Shown piece by piece: positions 23,005 through 34,761 of a stretch of DNA of 64,000 nucleotides. Position 1 is the stretch's first letter. Every line of letters begins with the position of its first letter. The notes under the pieces were generated by a model. The model did no database searches. It was not told the DNA's origin and saw only the letters and a list, made by a program, of their open reading frames with translations. This DNA is from Gentiana macrophylla (lineage: Eukaryota > Streptophyta > Magnoliopsida > Gentianales > Gentianaceae), in assembly GCA_026214975.1 (NCBI GenBank), contig CM047806.1, positions 55,879,947 to 55,943,946 on the forward strand, written 5' to 3'. The translations under genes were made by a program, and so were the position numbers.

Positions 23005-24539
23005 TCTTAACACATTTTTAATCACTCATGACTTACTAGTTATCCAACACCACGTGGGACATTGATTCATCCGCTGAAAATTATTTTAATGCCCAATTGC
23101 GGTTCCATGCGGAAAGTGCTACGCTTACAAGACTACAAGAGTTCTTCGAAATGCGATACTTGATCATGAATTTTTCGGCCAGGGGCTAACACGGAGCGAC
23201 ATGCCAATGCAAGTTCTCTCTCTCGCAATGCCATTTCGCAACGCGTTGCCTTATGCAGCCTAACAAATTCACGATACTCAACTTACGCGCATCCCTCGAT
23301 CACGTTGTTAAAACTTTCAAAGATAGTTGCTTGTCATTATTGCATAACGTGTCCCTGGAAAATGCGATCGTGCCCGATGCGAAATCCAATAGCCTCCAAA
23401 TAACTAGACACTCTATTGTTTGGATCTTTATCCTGCTCTTTTAATCTTTGAAACATTATTGCGAATCGCGTTTTGAAAAAGTATACGCGGCTTCCCGAAA
23501 GTGTATGGACGATTATCCCGTCCTTCCGAATTTTTATTGAGGTTCATGACAAGGTGGTGGTAGCAAAAGCCATGGTGAGCGTTTGGAAATACATCTCTAT
23601 GGCACCAATGATGCCACTCCTGCATGTCGTCTGAACACCATGTCTTCACGTTCCCCGATTACCCTTCACTTGAAGCATGAAATACATCCACGCATCCCTG
23701 CTCTCTCCGTCGGTCACGGCAAAACGCTACGGAAAGAGTTTATCACCGCGTCTACACCGATAGCTACTAACAATGTCCCTCGCATTTTGTTTTTAGATGA
23801 GTACCGTCCACGACTAAGGCAGTCGACGATGCTTAAACCCGTCAATACTAGCTTTCAAAGCCATGAAATTGATGCTTGAACACGCGATGAACATGGTCGG
23901 TCTCTATGTGCGTGACGATTTGATTTTCACTCTTCAACATGTAAAAAGTAGGCGGTAATTTAGAATACGATAGTGTTACGCTTCCTCCGATTAATTCCAA
24001 CGCTTTACGCCTACAATTATATGCACGGCGATAATCAAGGTCTATGTTGAATACTCTTTTGACCTCCACAATTAAATGTTTTGTCGTGAATCGACTCGAG
24101 TTTTATGAGGTTCTCTCTAACGAGATGACCTATAGTTCGGTCCAGCTTGCCTATGATCATTGCTAATCGCTCCAATCCACAAGTGTGAGTTTCATTGTAC
24201 TCGGTTATCTCAAAGTTATTGCAATCAAACAACTTTCTACCCACAACTTTCCATTCGCATTTCTCTGAAGTAAAGCATCGTAGTTTTAACTTCCCCTTGT
24301 CGGACCGGAAAGGTTTCCACATGTAATTATTTTTCAATGCATGGTAACTCATTTTCATCTTCATATCATCCTTGTCCCCTGAACTTTTACCAATATACAA
24401 TAATCCGAATCTTGATCAAACGCCCACCCGTGGACATGGAGGAATTTCGAATCCGGAATGTCTCGAACCGAAAATGAACACCTCTATTGCGATTAATACT
24501 TGCCATACTAAATCTAGGACCAATATCGGTTGTTACGTT

Positions 24540-24771
24540 CTAATGGTGCTTTCATAAAACTCGTAAACGATCCACCAATATTGGGACCCGGTTGCATCAT
24601 TGTTGACATACCCTGTTCGAAAGGCCCTCTCAAAAAACTCGTAAACGATCCACCGATATTGGGACCCGCTTGCATCTGTGTTGGCATATGAATGTTCTGC
24701 TCGAAAGGCGCTCTAAGAAAACTCGTAAACGATCCACCTATATTGGGCACCGCTTGCATCGGTGTTGGCAT
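24540..24771 (-). repeat. Three 26-28-residue repeats in the transposase
   Basis: PNIGGSFTSFLRAPFEQ, PNIGGSFTSFLRGPFEQ and PNIGGSFTSFMKAPLE occur in series, each preceded by M.T.MQ. At DNA level AAACTCGTAAACGATCCACC recurs at 24557, 24635 and 24719 (periods 78 and 84, both multiples of three). The repeat keeps frame, which suggests it was once selected as protein. Confidence 0.85.
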
Positions 24772-25569
24772 AATAAGAGGCGCACGGTCAAACTGCTGGT
24801 TTGGTCCATTTATTTTGACATTATGACTTGTCCCGTCTAATCGTTGTTGGATGTACGGTGTCTGCGTTGTCCGCTAAAATTAGCGGAGGTGTGTGAATTG
24901 GTGGCGAATCATATTATTAATTATTCCCCAATCGTAGTCGAGTCCACTTGTGATGTCAATGACTTGTTCAACTGAAGTTATATTCGGTCGGATGGCGCTT
25001 TCATGAGGGATAAGGGCGATGTGTTGGGTACAACATGGTTTGAGGAATTTCGATTCTGATCCAACTCGGATGTAAAATCCTCAATGCCTCTATCATTTTC
25101 TTCATGTAGTTGCTCATTTAAGTCAAATTCGTTCTCATCTTCCGTGATCGTGATCGCGTGCATAACCGGTTCGGCGTTAACGCATAGTTTCAAACTTCTT
25201 TTCTCAAAATATCATCAATGTAGCCTAGCCATGTATCATCGTCCAAAACATCAATCGGTTGGTCATAATCTGCGTACATTAGTTTCATGATCAATGTGTT
25301 GTTTGAGACATCAATTCTACTTTCTTACACACTTTGACCTTCACTTCATCCAATGTCGTATCGGTTTTCACACGAACCAAATACAATTTTCCTTTCTTAT
25401 AAGACCATTTGTCGCTATCTTCATGGTATTTCCACTCTCCGCCAAATAAAAACTTAACGGACACCGTGTTGTTATCTCTGCAAAAAACAATCATTTATCC
25501 ACACGATTAGGTTTTTTTTCCAAATATTGTTGGATTGACAAAATATTATTGTAAAATTATTCTGGATTG

Positions 25570-25760
25570 AAATATATACATATACATATATATATGTGTG
25601 TGTGTGTCTATATATATATATATATTGTCTGTGTATGTTTATATATAAATATATGTGTATATAAATGAGAAACAATACATATATACACTGATATATGCTA
25701 GTAGTATATATGTGTGTGAATATTGGTTTCTCGTTTATATACACATATATTTATTTGTTT
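25570..25760. repeat. TA/TG microsatellites in the transposase intron
   Basis: Runs of TATATA and GTGTGTG lie between the transposase acceptor and the ~370-bp block. The second MULE has the same arrangement at 29212-29360. Confidence 0.85.
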
Positions 25761-25894
25761 TTAAGTGCATATTGCCAGCCATAAAATAACACATCAACAA
25801 CCTTTAAAATAAATAAATATTCTTTAGCATATATACATACTCGGACACACACGCACACAGTTAGGTTAGGTTAGGTCAGTCAAAAAAATTCAAG

Positions 25895-26265
25895 TTTCGT
25901 TGTGTTGTGTTGTGTTGTGACAATGAAGCGGGGTAATAGAAGAGAAGATTGTTTTCACCAACGTCATAGAATATTTGATGATGACGAGGAGATCAAATCT
26001 TTGGACAAAGCCAGCGAGCATGATCTTATGCTTTCGATCTAACGGATGCCTCACTTCCGCGGAGGCTTTACCAAGTCACGAGAACGGAAAAGATGCTCTA
26101 TTGAGCGGAGACTAATGAAATTTTCTACGAGCTACCTACCAGAGCCCCAATACAAAGCCTGGAGATTAGGCATGACACAAATGGATCGGAAGGATTCGAA
26201 AACACCCTAGGGATGCATGCATTTCTAAGAACCTCATCAATTCGAAGCGTACCATAGAATACGTC
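25895..26265 (-). repeat. ~370-bp block, copy 2, with an antisense frame
   Basis: Lies in the transposase intron, in transposase orientation. The opposite (plus) strand has a near-open frame from an ATG at 25923: MKRGNRREDCFHQRHRI, FDDDEEIKSLDKASEHD, then EPQYKAWRLGMTQ, with a few stops. I recognise no domain. Preservation of parts of this frame in copies 1 and 3 could mean a second gene, or only shared ancestry. Confidence 0.7.
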
Positions 26266-27081
26266 AAAATTACATTTGTTTTGGAAATTTCAAACAACAT
26301 TTATTTGTCGTTTGTTTCTCGTTTTTAAATTCAATTTTTTTTATATTAAATTAGAGCATTTTCATTGTGATTTCCCGTAACAATTAAATTATTCGAGTGT
26401 TATTTGAAAACTCAAGTTGTATCAAACTACATATTTCAAAATTAACTAAGGCATGGAACATGAAAGGAATTTATACTACTAAATTTCGAAACAACTTATA
26501 ACATACATACAATATCATATAATCAAAATATGTACAATATCAAAATTTCTACATTATCATTTCTAATATTAACATTGCCACTATAATATCATTAATGCAT
26601 TTCATTCTAAAATTTTTCTAAACTATCAAATAATCAAAATAATTACAATATCAAAATTTATACAACGAATGACAATTTTATTAGCGAACGATCTCATTAT
26701 AATTAATCATTTCAATATCTTAATAATCAAAATTTTATCCTTTCACTACCCTAAAACTATAAGATTTTACCTTTTCACCATACGAAAAATCGAAAATTTA
26801 TATCTTTATAAGGTTATTTACCTCAAACATATCATCAAATTAAAACAAATACAATATTTAAAATAAATCAAACAAAACTGCTATACGAAATGTTTACCCA
26901 TTTGTTTAAAGGAGTAAAACCGGTGTAGATTGATATCCCATAGATTGATAATTTTTGTCTGAAAGTTTTGTGAAGATAAATTCGAGTGAAAAAGATTGAT
27001 GATTTTGGGTGAAGAAGATGATGGTATTGACTAAAATGTAGGAAAAAACGACAGTTGGAGCATTTATTAATTCAATTTCAG

Positions 27082-27343
27082 TATTTCCACGGGACCGTGC
27101 CCAATTTCCACGTTGCGTTCGATTTCCACGTGGCCCTCATTAAAAATTCCCCCATGTCACGTGGAAATTCAACTTTTTCCACCATTTGAATTTCCACGTG
27201 AACCATTCCAATTCCACGCCATCTGGTGGAAAATTGTCACGGTCCCGTGGAATAGGCACGGCCTACTTAAAAAAAAATGTCAGGCCTGAACAGACCTGAC
27301 TTGAAATATGGGTGTCTACAGTGACCTGAATGTATATTTTCTC
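27082..27343. repeat. MULE right terminal inverted repeat
   Basis: Reverse complement of 19737-20001 with small indels. It ends TATATTTTCTC at 27343. Confidence 0.9.
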
Positions 27344-27396
27344 GAGAACATGTGGCGAAGATGATGGAGACTGTGATTGATATGATTATATTTTGA
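27344..27396 (+). pseudogene. GT47 gene, 3' remainder after the MULE
   Basis: Starts with the right target duplication GAGAACATG (27344-27352). Read in the same frame as the left part, it continues IREH into VAKMMETVIDMIIF and stops at 27394-27396. This fits the helical end of GT47 domains (..VRKMREKVID..). The match of frame across the duplication confirms that the 7.6 kb between is an insertion. Confidence 0.7.
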
Positions 27397-27739
27397 AAAA
27401 TTTTATAATACAACCGTTGTAGAAAGGTTGTACCAACCGTTGGCTCATATTTGAAATATTTGGGTCTGGTGTTATGTATGAATTGATGTATGCGAGTGCC
27501 GTTTTGCTTCATATTCCGGATAAGCTGGTTCGGGTTAGATTAAGACCTTTAGAAGGTCGGATTTTTGTGTCTCATAACATTGAGTTTTGCTCAAGATTGG
27601 GAGGTGAAGAATGCAGAAGAAAGCTCAGTAGTATTGGACTTGAGTATGTTTGATAGTTTGCTTTTTAATGTGAAATTGGAAAATCACGCCATTTTAAGCT
27701 CTGATAATTTTTTTTAGGTCGAACAGATTCTGACATTTT
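27397..27739. other. Former GT47 3' flank, nothing else recognised
   Basis: Short open stretches only. It runs into the second MULE-related element. Confidence 0.4.
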
Positions 27740-27742
27740 TTT

Positions 27743-28035
27743 TCAGGTTCCACGTCCAAATTTGGAGGAAATTGTCCAAATGCAGTCAAAATCGTCCAAA
27801 TTTGGATGTATTTCGTCTAAATAAATTGAATGGGCAATATGGACGGAAACCGTCCAAATGTTGGACGCACCGTCCAAATTTGGATGAATTCCGTCCATTT
27901 TTGGACGGTGCGTCCAACATTTGGACGGTTTCCGTCCATTTTGTCCAAAACTCCAAAACCGTCCCAATTTGGACGGTATCACTTGGTCTCTCCGTCCAAA
28001 CAGAGGAAGCACCGTCCAAATTTGGACGGATTCAT
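27743..28035. repeat. CGTCCAAATTTGGACG array with a 38-bp hairpin
   Basis: GTCCAAA or TTTGGAC occurs more than ten times, often joined as the palindrome CGTCCAAATTTGGACG. Positions 27841-27878 and 27900-27937 form a perfect 38-bp inverted repeat around a 21-base loop. It is probably the transposase-binding end of the second MULE. Confidence 0.8.
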
Positions 28036-28784
28036 CCATTTTAAAACCCTTATCAATGTCTTATTTACTCTCTTCACCTACTCTTGTCTTCACCGTTTCA
28101 TCACACAAAAAAATCACCATTGCTTCCAAAAAAATCACCATTGCTACACCAAAAATTCACCATTGATACCAAAAAAAAAAAAAAGAAAAAAGAAAAAAAA
28201 AAAAACATATTTATCCTTTTGAGCTGCGTTGTTTTATTTCACCGGAGTTGAATTTTTAAACAAATGGGTAAGCATTTAATTAAGTTTGAATAAATTTATT
28301 TATTGTGTTTGTTTTTATTGTTATTTGTTCACATGAATAGAGTAGGTTAATGTTATAAATTTTCGATTTTTAGCGTAGTGTAGTATGTGCATTTTCAGGG
28401 TAGAGAAATGATTAATTTTGATTATAATATTTCGATAATGGAATTGACATTCGTTGGATAATTAGGGTAGTCAATGATACATTCTTATTTTGATTGATAT
28501 ATTCTGATGAAATATTTGGATAACGATACAAATATATTTTGGTTGATGTCAATGTGATCGCTCGTAGTAATAAACGAAACTTGTTTACCGAATGTGTTTT
28601 ATTGGTTTGGTACAAAGTTGATTATGTTGTTGTAGTGGAAGATGAAAATTCAATTCAAATATATGGTTTTTGAATTACGTATTTTGTGATAGTATGAGAA
28701 CATCCCTTGAAATTATTGGTAACAAGAATGTGATTTACAAAATTAAAACAAGCGACAAATTAATGTTGTTTGAAAATTCAAAAC

Positions 28785-29160
28785 GAATATCTCGAATCGA
28801 ATTCCATGGTACGCCTCGGCTTTGATGAGGTTCTTAGAATTGCATGCTTTCCTAGGGTGTTTTCAATTCCTTCGATCCATTGTGTCATGTCTAATCTCCG
28901 GGCTTTGTATTGGGGCTCTGGTAGGTAGCTCGTAGAAAATTTCATTAGAGTCGCTCAGCAGAGCATCTTTTCCTGTCTCCAGCAGCCTGGTAAATCCTCA
29001 GCCGGAAGTGAGGTACCCCTTAGATTGAAAATATAAGTTATGTTCTGCCGGCTCCGTCCGGCATCCGTTCTCCCTCGTCATCATCAAGTACTCTATGACG
29101 TTGGTAAAAACACTACTCTCTTCTTCTCTTTCCTCCTTTAACGTTACAACACAACACAAC
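28785..29160 (+). repeat. ~370-bp block, copy 3
   Basis: In the intron of the second transposase, same orientation as the gene. Less like copies 1 and 2 than they are like each other. On its minus strand the RHR.LDDDE phrase of copy 2 is still recognisable. Confidence 0.75.
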
Positions 29161-29211
29161 ACAAAACAACGATGTTCCGAAAAACAAAAACAGATGATAA
29201 GACATTTCAAT

Positions 29212-29360
<149 letters not shown>

Positions 29361-30189
29361 TAAGTATCCTCATTTATTAATAATTGTGTCATTCTTTTTG
29401 ACATATACTTACACAAAATATTATATTTTTACATCATAAAACCACTCACACACACACTCATTACGTATATGCACTTGTACTTATTACATATATATGTGTA
29501 TCACACTGACAATATGATGACATATATCCAAACATATTATATATTCATTGTTTATATATTATTTTATATTCATATCTCCACTGTATACTGATGTAAATTT
29601 ATAATTCTTTCACAGATAACAACATTGTGTCCGTTAAGTTTGAATTTGGTGGAGAGTGGATATACAACGAAGGATGCGACCAATGGTTTTATAGAAAAGG
29701 AAAATTTTATTTGATTCGTGTAAAAACCGATATACATTGGATGAAGTGAAGCAGAAAGTGTGTGGGAAAGTAGGAATTGATGTATCAAAAAATACATTGG
29801 TCATGAAACTTTTGTACGCAAAATACGAGGGGCCGATTGATGTTTTGGATGATGAGACATGACTATGGTACATTGATGATCTGCTTAGACTAGAAACCGT
29901 CAAACTTTGTGTTAACGCTGAACCGGTTATTGCTGATGATGACTCGGAAGACATATACGACAACGCATTTGACTTAAATGAACAACCGATAGTTGAAGAA
30001 AATGATAGAGGGATTGAGGATTTTACACCCGAACTTTATTATAATCGGAATTCCGGTGAGCATGTTGTACGTACTCCACTAGTCTCAGCCCCTCATGAAA
30101 TTGTCATCCAACCGAATACAACTTTCGGTGATTGAGTAATTGACTTGTCAAGTGAACGTGGCTACGATTGGGGATTTATTGCAAATATG

Positions 30190-30459
30190 ATTAGTCAGCC
30201 ATTGCACGTGATGAAAGCTTAATGGCCTTTGGGGGAAACCATGGCAACCGTTATCTCGGAACAAGTTCCCGATCAAACTAGGAAGACTCTCCATGTTCAA
30301 TCGCCTCTCTGTAACGACAGCTCTTGCCATCTAGTTAGTCACGTACTCACGCCTCTAATCTTCTGTTGTGAAACGGCTTATGAGAGACTGCTCTTCCAAC
30401 GACAAATCAATTTCGTCATTGGAAATGAACACAGGAACATGTGGGTTAGCCATTGAAGA
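30190..30459 (-). pseudogene. Unrecognised ORF behind the MULE fragment
   Basis: From an ATG at 30459: MANPHVPVFISNDEIDLSL, EEQSLISRFTTED, a stop, then RREYVTN, another stop, then MARAVVTERRLNMESLPSLI. The frame stays the same through both stops, so this was probably coding. A CTATATAG box lies about 60 bp upstream on the minus strand (near 30520). I know no family for it. It could be host sequence captured by the MULE or the second gene of such elements. It points against the transposase and stops where transposase similarity ends. Confidence 0.35.
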
Positions 30460-30870
30460 GATTATATGAGTAAAATAAATGAGAAATGAGAGGGATGAAT
30501 GGTTGTTAAAGGATTTGTCACTATATAGATTTTTTTCCAAAATAAACATTGATTGAGAAGGTCGGTGGGAATTACGACTCGTGCACATTTGCACGGGAGC
30601 ATCCAATATTTGGACGGTCACAACTCAACACCATTTGACGTATGGGGCCCGTCTATAGTGACACTGTACTTATGTGGCATGCCTAAATGCATAACTCACA
30701 ACCACTTGAAGTGTGGGACCCGCCGATAGTGACCACACATGACATATTGGTAGGACACATAGGTACAGTGTCAAGTCTTGTCTTCAGACTGGAGAACATG
30801 GCTAGTCAAAAGAAGCATTAATTGGATTCCGTCTAAATTAGGAGGGATTCCGTCTAAATTTAGACGGGTC

Positions 30871-30993
30871 CATCTAAGTGGAAACCTTTCTGTCCTTATA
30901 TAGACGGGAATAGTGGTACAGTGGGGTCACGTGACATCCTCATTTTGACCACTATTCCCGTCTAAATAAGGACGAAAACGTTTCCATTTAGAC
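30871..30993. repeat. Imperfect ~46-bp inverted repeat beside the gap
   Basis: Left arm 30871-30916 (CATCTAAGTGGAAAC...GGGAATAGTGG) pairs with 30949-30993 around a 32-base loop. CCGTCTAAAT words recall the GTCCAAAT words at 27743-28035. It may be a terminus of another DNA transposon cut by the gap. Confidence 0.6.
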
Positions 30994-31005
30994 ACAATCT
31001 CCTTA

Positions 31006-31105
31006 NNNNNNNNNNNNNNNNNNNNNNNNNNNNNNNNNNNNNNNNNNNNNNNNNNNNNNNNNNNNNNNNNNNNNNNNNNNNNNNNNNNNNNNNNNNNNNN
31101 NNNNN
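31006..31105. other. Assembly gap of 100 N
   Basis: Exactly 100 undetermined bases, a common placeholder for a gap of unknown length. The sequence to its right starts inside a retrotransposon polymerase gene. Confidence 1.
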
Positions 31106-31420
31106 AAAGTCAATACACATTCGATATCCTCGTTATTTCCTTGTCGGAATCCATTCATTTTATCATTTTCTTTTACCGTGAAACCTCCTTTCTTTGGAAC
31201 TACTTGAGTCGGACTTACCCATTCACTATCTCGATATGGAAAGATTATTCCCTATTTCTAATAGCTTAATGACCTCTTCTTAACGATTGTTTGCAAATTC
31301 GGTTGAAGGCGTTGTGGCTGAATACAAGGTTTAGCTTCTTCATTCAAAATAATCTTGTGAACACAAATTTGAGTGGCTAATTCCTTTGATATCCGCCAAC
31401 GTCCATCCAAAAGCTTTCTT
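31106..31420 (-). pseudogene. Athila-like pol, start of reverse transcriptase
   Basis: On the minus strand, remnants of the segment just before the reverse transcriptase palm: SEWVSPTQVVPKKGGF near 31170-31225 and EANLVFNQ-like traces further back. The same block is present in the 42603-62929 elements (SEWVSPTRVVPKKGG). The rest of pol lies beyond the gap or is lost. Frames change every 50-100 bp. Confidence 0.65.
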
Positions 31421-31924
31421 ATGTTGTCTTAACATTCTTAATAATTGATCCTCTTGTTCTTTTGTTAAGGTTGATGAAATGATAATAGGTAATGTAGATT
31501 ATCATTTTCAAGAAAAGCATATTTCAAATTCAAGGGAGTGGTTTCAACTCTGTATTCTTGGTGGATCTTCTCTGATGGTTTTAAAACTGGTCCTTCCATT
31601 TCCAATTTCAAATTTTGATGCCATGGATGTTTAACAAACCCTCCTTTATCTAAATAAAGGATTACTTTTTCATTTCAAGATCATCTTCATCTTCTTTATA
31701 GATAGAAAATGCCAAACATTCTTCTAATGTATTTTCATAACCTTTAGATTTGGCATCCCGTGATAGTAGAATATTCATCTATAAAAGAACATGATTCGGT
31801 TCTTTATATGGATGGTTTATAGCTTTGAAGATATTGAATGAAACTTTATCCTCATTAACTCTCGAGATTAGTTCACCTTTTGAACATCTATCAAAGTCCT
31901 TCCAGAGCTGTAGAAATGGTCGAC

Positions 31925-32170
31925 CTAGAATAATTGGCGCTCGAATATCCTTCTTCCATTTCCATTATTACAAAGTTCATCTGGGAAGTAAAATTTATCA
32001 ATTTTAACCAACACGCCCTCAATTATTCCCTTAGGATGTTTAATTGATCTATCCGCCATCCGAAGGGTCATTTCAAGATTCGTGAACTCTCCTATTCCTA
32101 GTTTCTTATAATCCTCATAAGACATGAGATTGATACTTGCTCCTAGATCACACAATACTTTCTTAACAGA
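31925..32170 (-). pseudogene. Athila-like retropepsin (protease)
   Basis: Reads CDLGASINLMSYEDYKKLG, then MADRSIKHPKGIIEGVLVKI and FYFP. This is the aspartic protease of Athila-type gypsy elements, which matures Gag-Pol. The active-site triad is DLG here where DSG or DTG is usual, so the enzyme may be weak or this may be decay. A frameshift follows FPDE. Confidence 0.75.
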
Positions 32171-33129
32171 AATCCTCCAATTTCACATGGTATAGTGAAA
32201 CTACCCGGGGATCTTTAAGTTTAGGAGGTAGTCGATCTTTCAAGTATTGCAGTAACATTCTTCATTAAGGCATATATTCTCATATTCTTCTAATCGCTTT
32301 ATTAGATAGATATCTTTAAGAAACTTTCCATAGCGGGCATGTTGACTAAAGCTTCTATAATGGGGATATTGACATGAATATGGCGTAAAAGTGTCAAGGA
32401 AGCGAGCATATTTCTTATCGATTTTTATCTTTTAATTTGATCTTTCGTGGATAAGGCAAAGATTCTAAATCTATAACCTTGGTTCAAGTCATTTTCTTTT
32501 CCTTTTCCTTGAATCTTTGAGCATTACTTGATCGCCAAGTTTCATTATCTTGAGATTTTTCCTTTAAAACATCCTCGTATCAACTTTATCCTTCTCGCCA
32601 CTTTCCTGCTTTTCCCCCGATTTTCTCGACATGTTCCTTAAATAAGGTTCTCGTGTCCTTATCCATAGGATCTTCTGTAATTCTGTGGACTTTACCCATT
32701 TTTCGCCTTCAATTTTCGTGTTCAACCTTATTCTCGTTTTTAAGAATTCTTTAATAATTTCTTCCTCTTCATCAAGAAATTCAAGTTCGTCCTTTTTCTT
32801 TTACGATATAACCATTTAAATCTTTTTCACCTCATTGTTTCCTCGTTTTCGCTTTCTGAAGTATCTTCACAATATTTCCTACTTCTCGTAATCACATTTT
32901 ACCTCTCTCGGTTTCTTTCAAGATTACTTGGTAATCCTCCGGAGGTCATCTTTGTTGTTACGTTCTCCTTCTCTACTCATATGATCTTCCATATTCCTTA
33001 ACGATGCTTCTATAGTTCTCATTCTCGTATCATGTCCACCCATAGACGCTTTCAACATAGTCATATCCTTAGAGACTCGAACCTATGAAGTTATCATAGT
33101 TTCTATATTCTCGAGCTTGAGTAGATACT
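32171..33129 (-). other. Gag-Pol linker of the Athila-like element
   Basis: Charged, low-complexity sequence (Lys/Glu-rich on the minus strand) between gag and protease. No domain visible. Confidence 0.4.
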
Positions 33130-34560
33130 ACACCCATCATTTTTCCATTAATTTATCCCATTTATCAACTCCTTCAAAGTTGGGTTGAACTTTGGGTGAC
33201 TGTATAGTTTGAGTAGTATGTTGTGGATAAGATTTAGGTAACGATTGTAGGTTCCGATTTGATGTATTTCCTTGATGAACTTGATTACTATATGGATTCT
33301 TATCTTGAATCGGATATGGCGGTTGTCCCGGCTTATTAGGGTTTTCGGACCATCTAAAAGTTGGGTGCTCTTCTAATAGCATTAAAGGAGTTTGAATACG
33401 CGTTGTTCAAATTCCTATGCCGCTGTAAAAACTCACCTCTTCCTTGAGTATCCTTCCGGTTCTTCTATCCCTAATGACACATTATCATGATTTGAGTAGT
33501 CATTTGGTATGATAGTTTCGATTTTTCTACCCTACTAGCTTGTAGGGTGTCAAACTTCCTACCCAAATTCTCCAAGTGTGCTAGAACTTCCATATTCGAT
33601 GTGTGCATTCTCCCCGCAAATGCTACTTTCCGGTGCTAGAACCGGTTTCCCACATTCGTTATTTTGGAAATCTTTTCTATAGCATCGTAAACTATTTGAG
33701 CTTCACTCATCATTAATGAACCACCACATGCATGATCTACATTCGCACGTGAATCTTTCCTTAATTTACTTACGAGAAAAGTTGGATTTGCATTTCTAAG
33801 GAATAACCATGATCGGGACAAGATCTTAGCAACTTTTAAATCTCTCCCACGCATTCCCAAAGCCGCTTCTTGAGATCCTTGTCTAAAGTTGGCAATTTCG
33901 ACTTTTAATTCCAAATTTCTACCCGAGTAAAATATCGCTTTAAGAACTCGGTTTGAATCTCCTCCCAACTAGTCAATGAATGATGTGGGAGTGACATAAA
34001 CCAATCTCGTGGCTCTTCCTTTTAAAGAAAAAGGAAACATAGACATCCTTGTTAATTCACGATGAGCACTTGACTTTTGGTCAGATTGTACAATTCTTGA
34101 AAAGATAGAGATGATGATGTGGATCCTCATCATCCTCTCCTAGAAATTGGCTCTTTGCGCCAATTAGACCAAAAAGATGAGATTTTATTTCAAAATTATT
34201 TGCTCCTTCATTGGGTAAACGAATGGATTATTAGTCCTGGTTTATTCTTAAGGTCCGATCACAAATAGGTCTCGGATTTGGTGGGTTATTATTACGATTG
34301 TTCGGTTCCGATTTTGATTATTTCTATTCAGTTATTTGGTATTGGTAGATCTCGATTAAGATTTTGGCCATGCCTTGAGCATGATCTAGCCCTTGTTCAG
34401 TGTTTCATCACCGCTTTACCATTTTCGTGATTTTGATTTGATGATGATTCTCCGCCAGGATTTCCACTCAAGATGACCTTGTTTCCTTCTCGCTCTTAAT
34501 CGCGCTTTCGTAAGTATCTATGTCGGGCTTATAAGGAATAAGTGGGGCCTTACTTTTCTC
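33130..34560 (-). pseudogene. Athila-like gag
   Basis: Contains the Retrotrans_gag core on the minus strand near 33640-33980: YFSRVEIW.KKS-like text, IANFRQGSQEA, and further on HACGGSLMMSEAQIVYDAIEK. The more C-terminal part (33137-33382) reads HPTFRWSENPNKPGQPPYP. These blocks are typical of Athila Gag, which forms the nucleoprotein particle. Several frameshifts are present, and no zinc knuckle could be read. Confidence 0.65.
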
Positions 34561-34744
34561 GGTCATCAACCAACGAAAACCTAAAATAGTTGAAATCGAT
34601 AAAAGTAAAGATTGGTAACTTACTTATTAGGTAAGTACCAACGAAAAAGAAAATAGAAATGGGGTAAGAAAAGTGTTGACTTATCCTCGAGACTTTTGAG
34701 TTAATATAAGTAGAAATCATTCGAACACAATGAATTAGCGCTGT

Positions 34745-34761
34745 TCTCGGCAACGGCGCCA
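34745..34761 (-). other. Primer binding site (tRNA-Asp type)
   Basis: Plus strand CTCGGCAACGGCGCCA. The minus strand starts TGGCGCCGTTGCCGAG, the usual Athila primer site complementary to a tRNA 3' end. It fixes the element's orientation and the inner edge of its 5' LTR. Confidence 0.75.

Larger units (their letters stand above)
23040..26901 (-). pseudogene. MULE (MuDR-type) transposase
   Basis: The start appears to be ATGG at 26901-26898 followed by a GTAAAC donor. Exon 2 resumes at 25475 after TTTTGCAGAG, giving M-D-N-N-T-V-S-V-K-F. Domains N to C: an N-terminal ubiquitin/PB1-like segment (25475-25200); an acidic region (ENEFDLNEQLHEENDRG, about 25100); three tandem repeats (24540-24771); the Mutator DNA-binding zinc domain (24050-24400, MSYHALKNNYMWKPFRS, CFTSEKCEWKV, HTCGL); then the catalytic MULE domain, with VVDGTHLK near 23800 and DVFPNAHHGFCYHHLVMNLN near 23560-23590. 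It ends with remnants up to about 23040 (ARSHFPGTRYAIMTSN, about 23330-23375). At least four frameshifts and several stops break it. A C-terminal SWIM zinc finger was not found. It would cut and rejoin the MULE ends in the nucleus. Confidence 0.82.

Noticed and set aside
24500..24780. CRISPR-like array of regular 80-bp repeats
   Set aside because: Only three units, in frame inside a transposase gene of a plant; no spacers of constant length.
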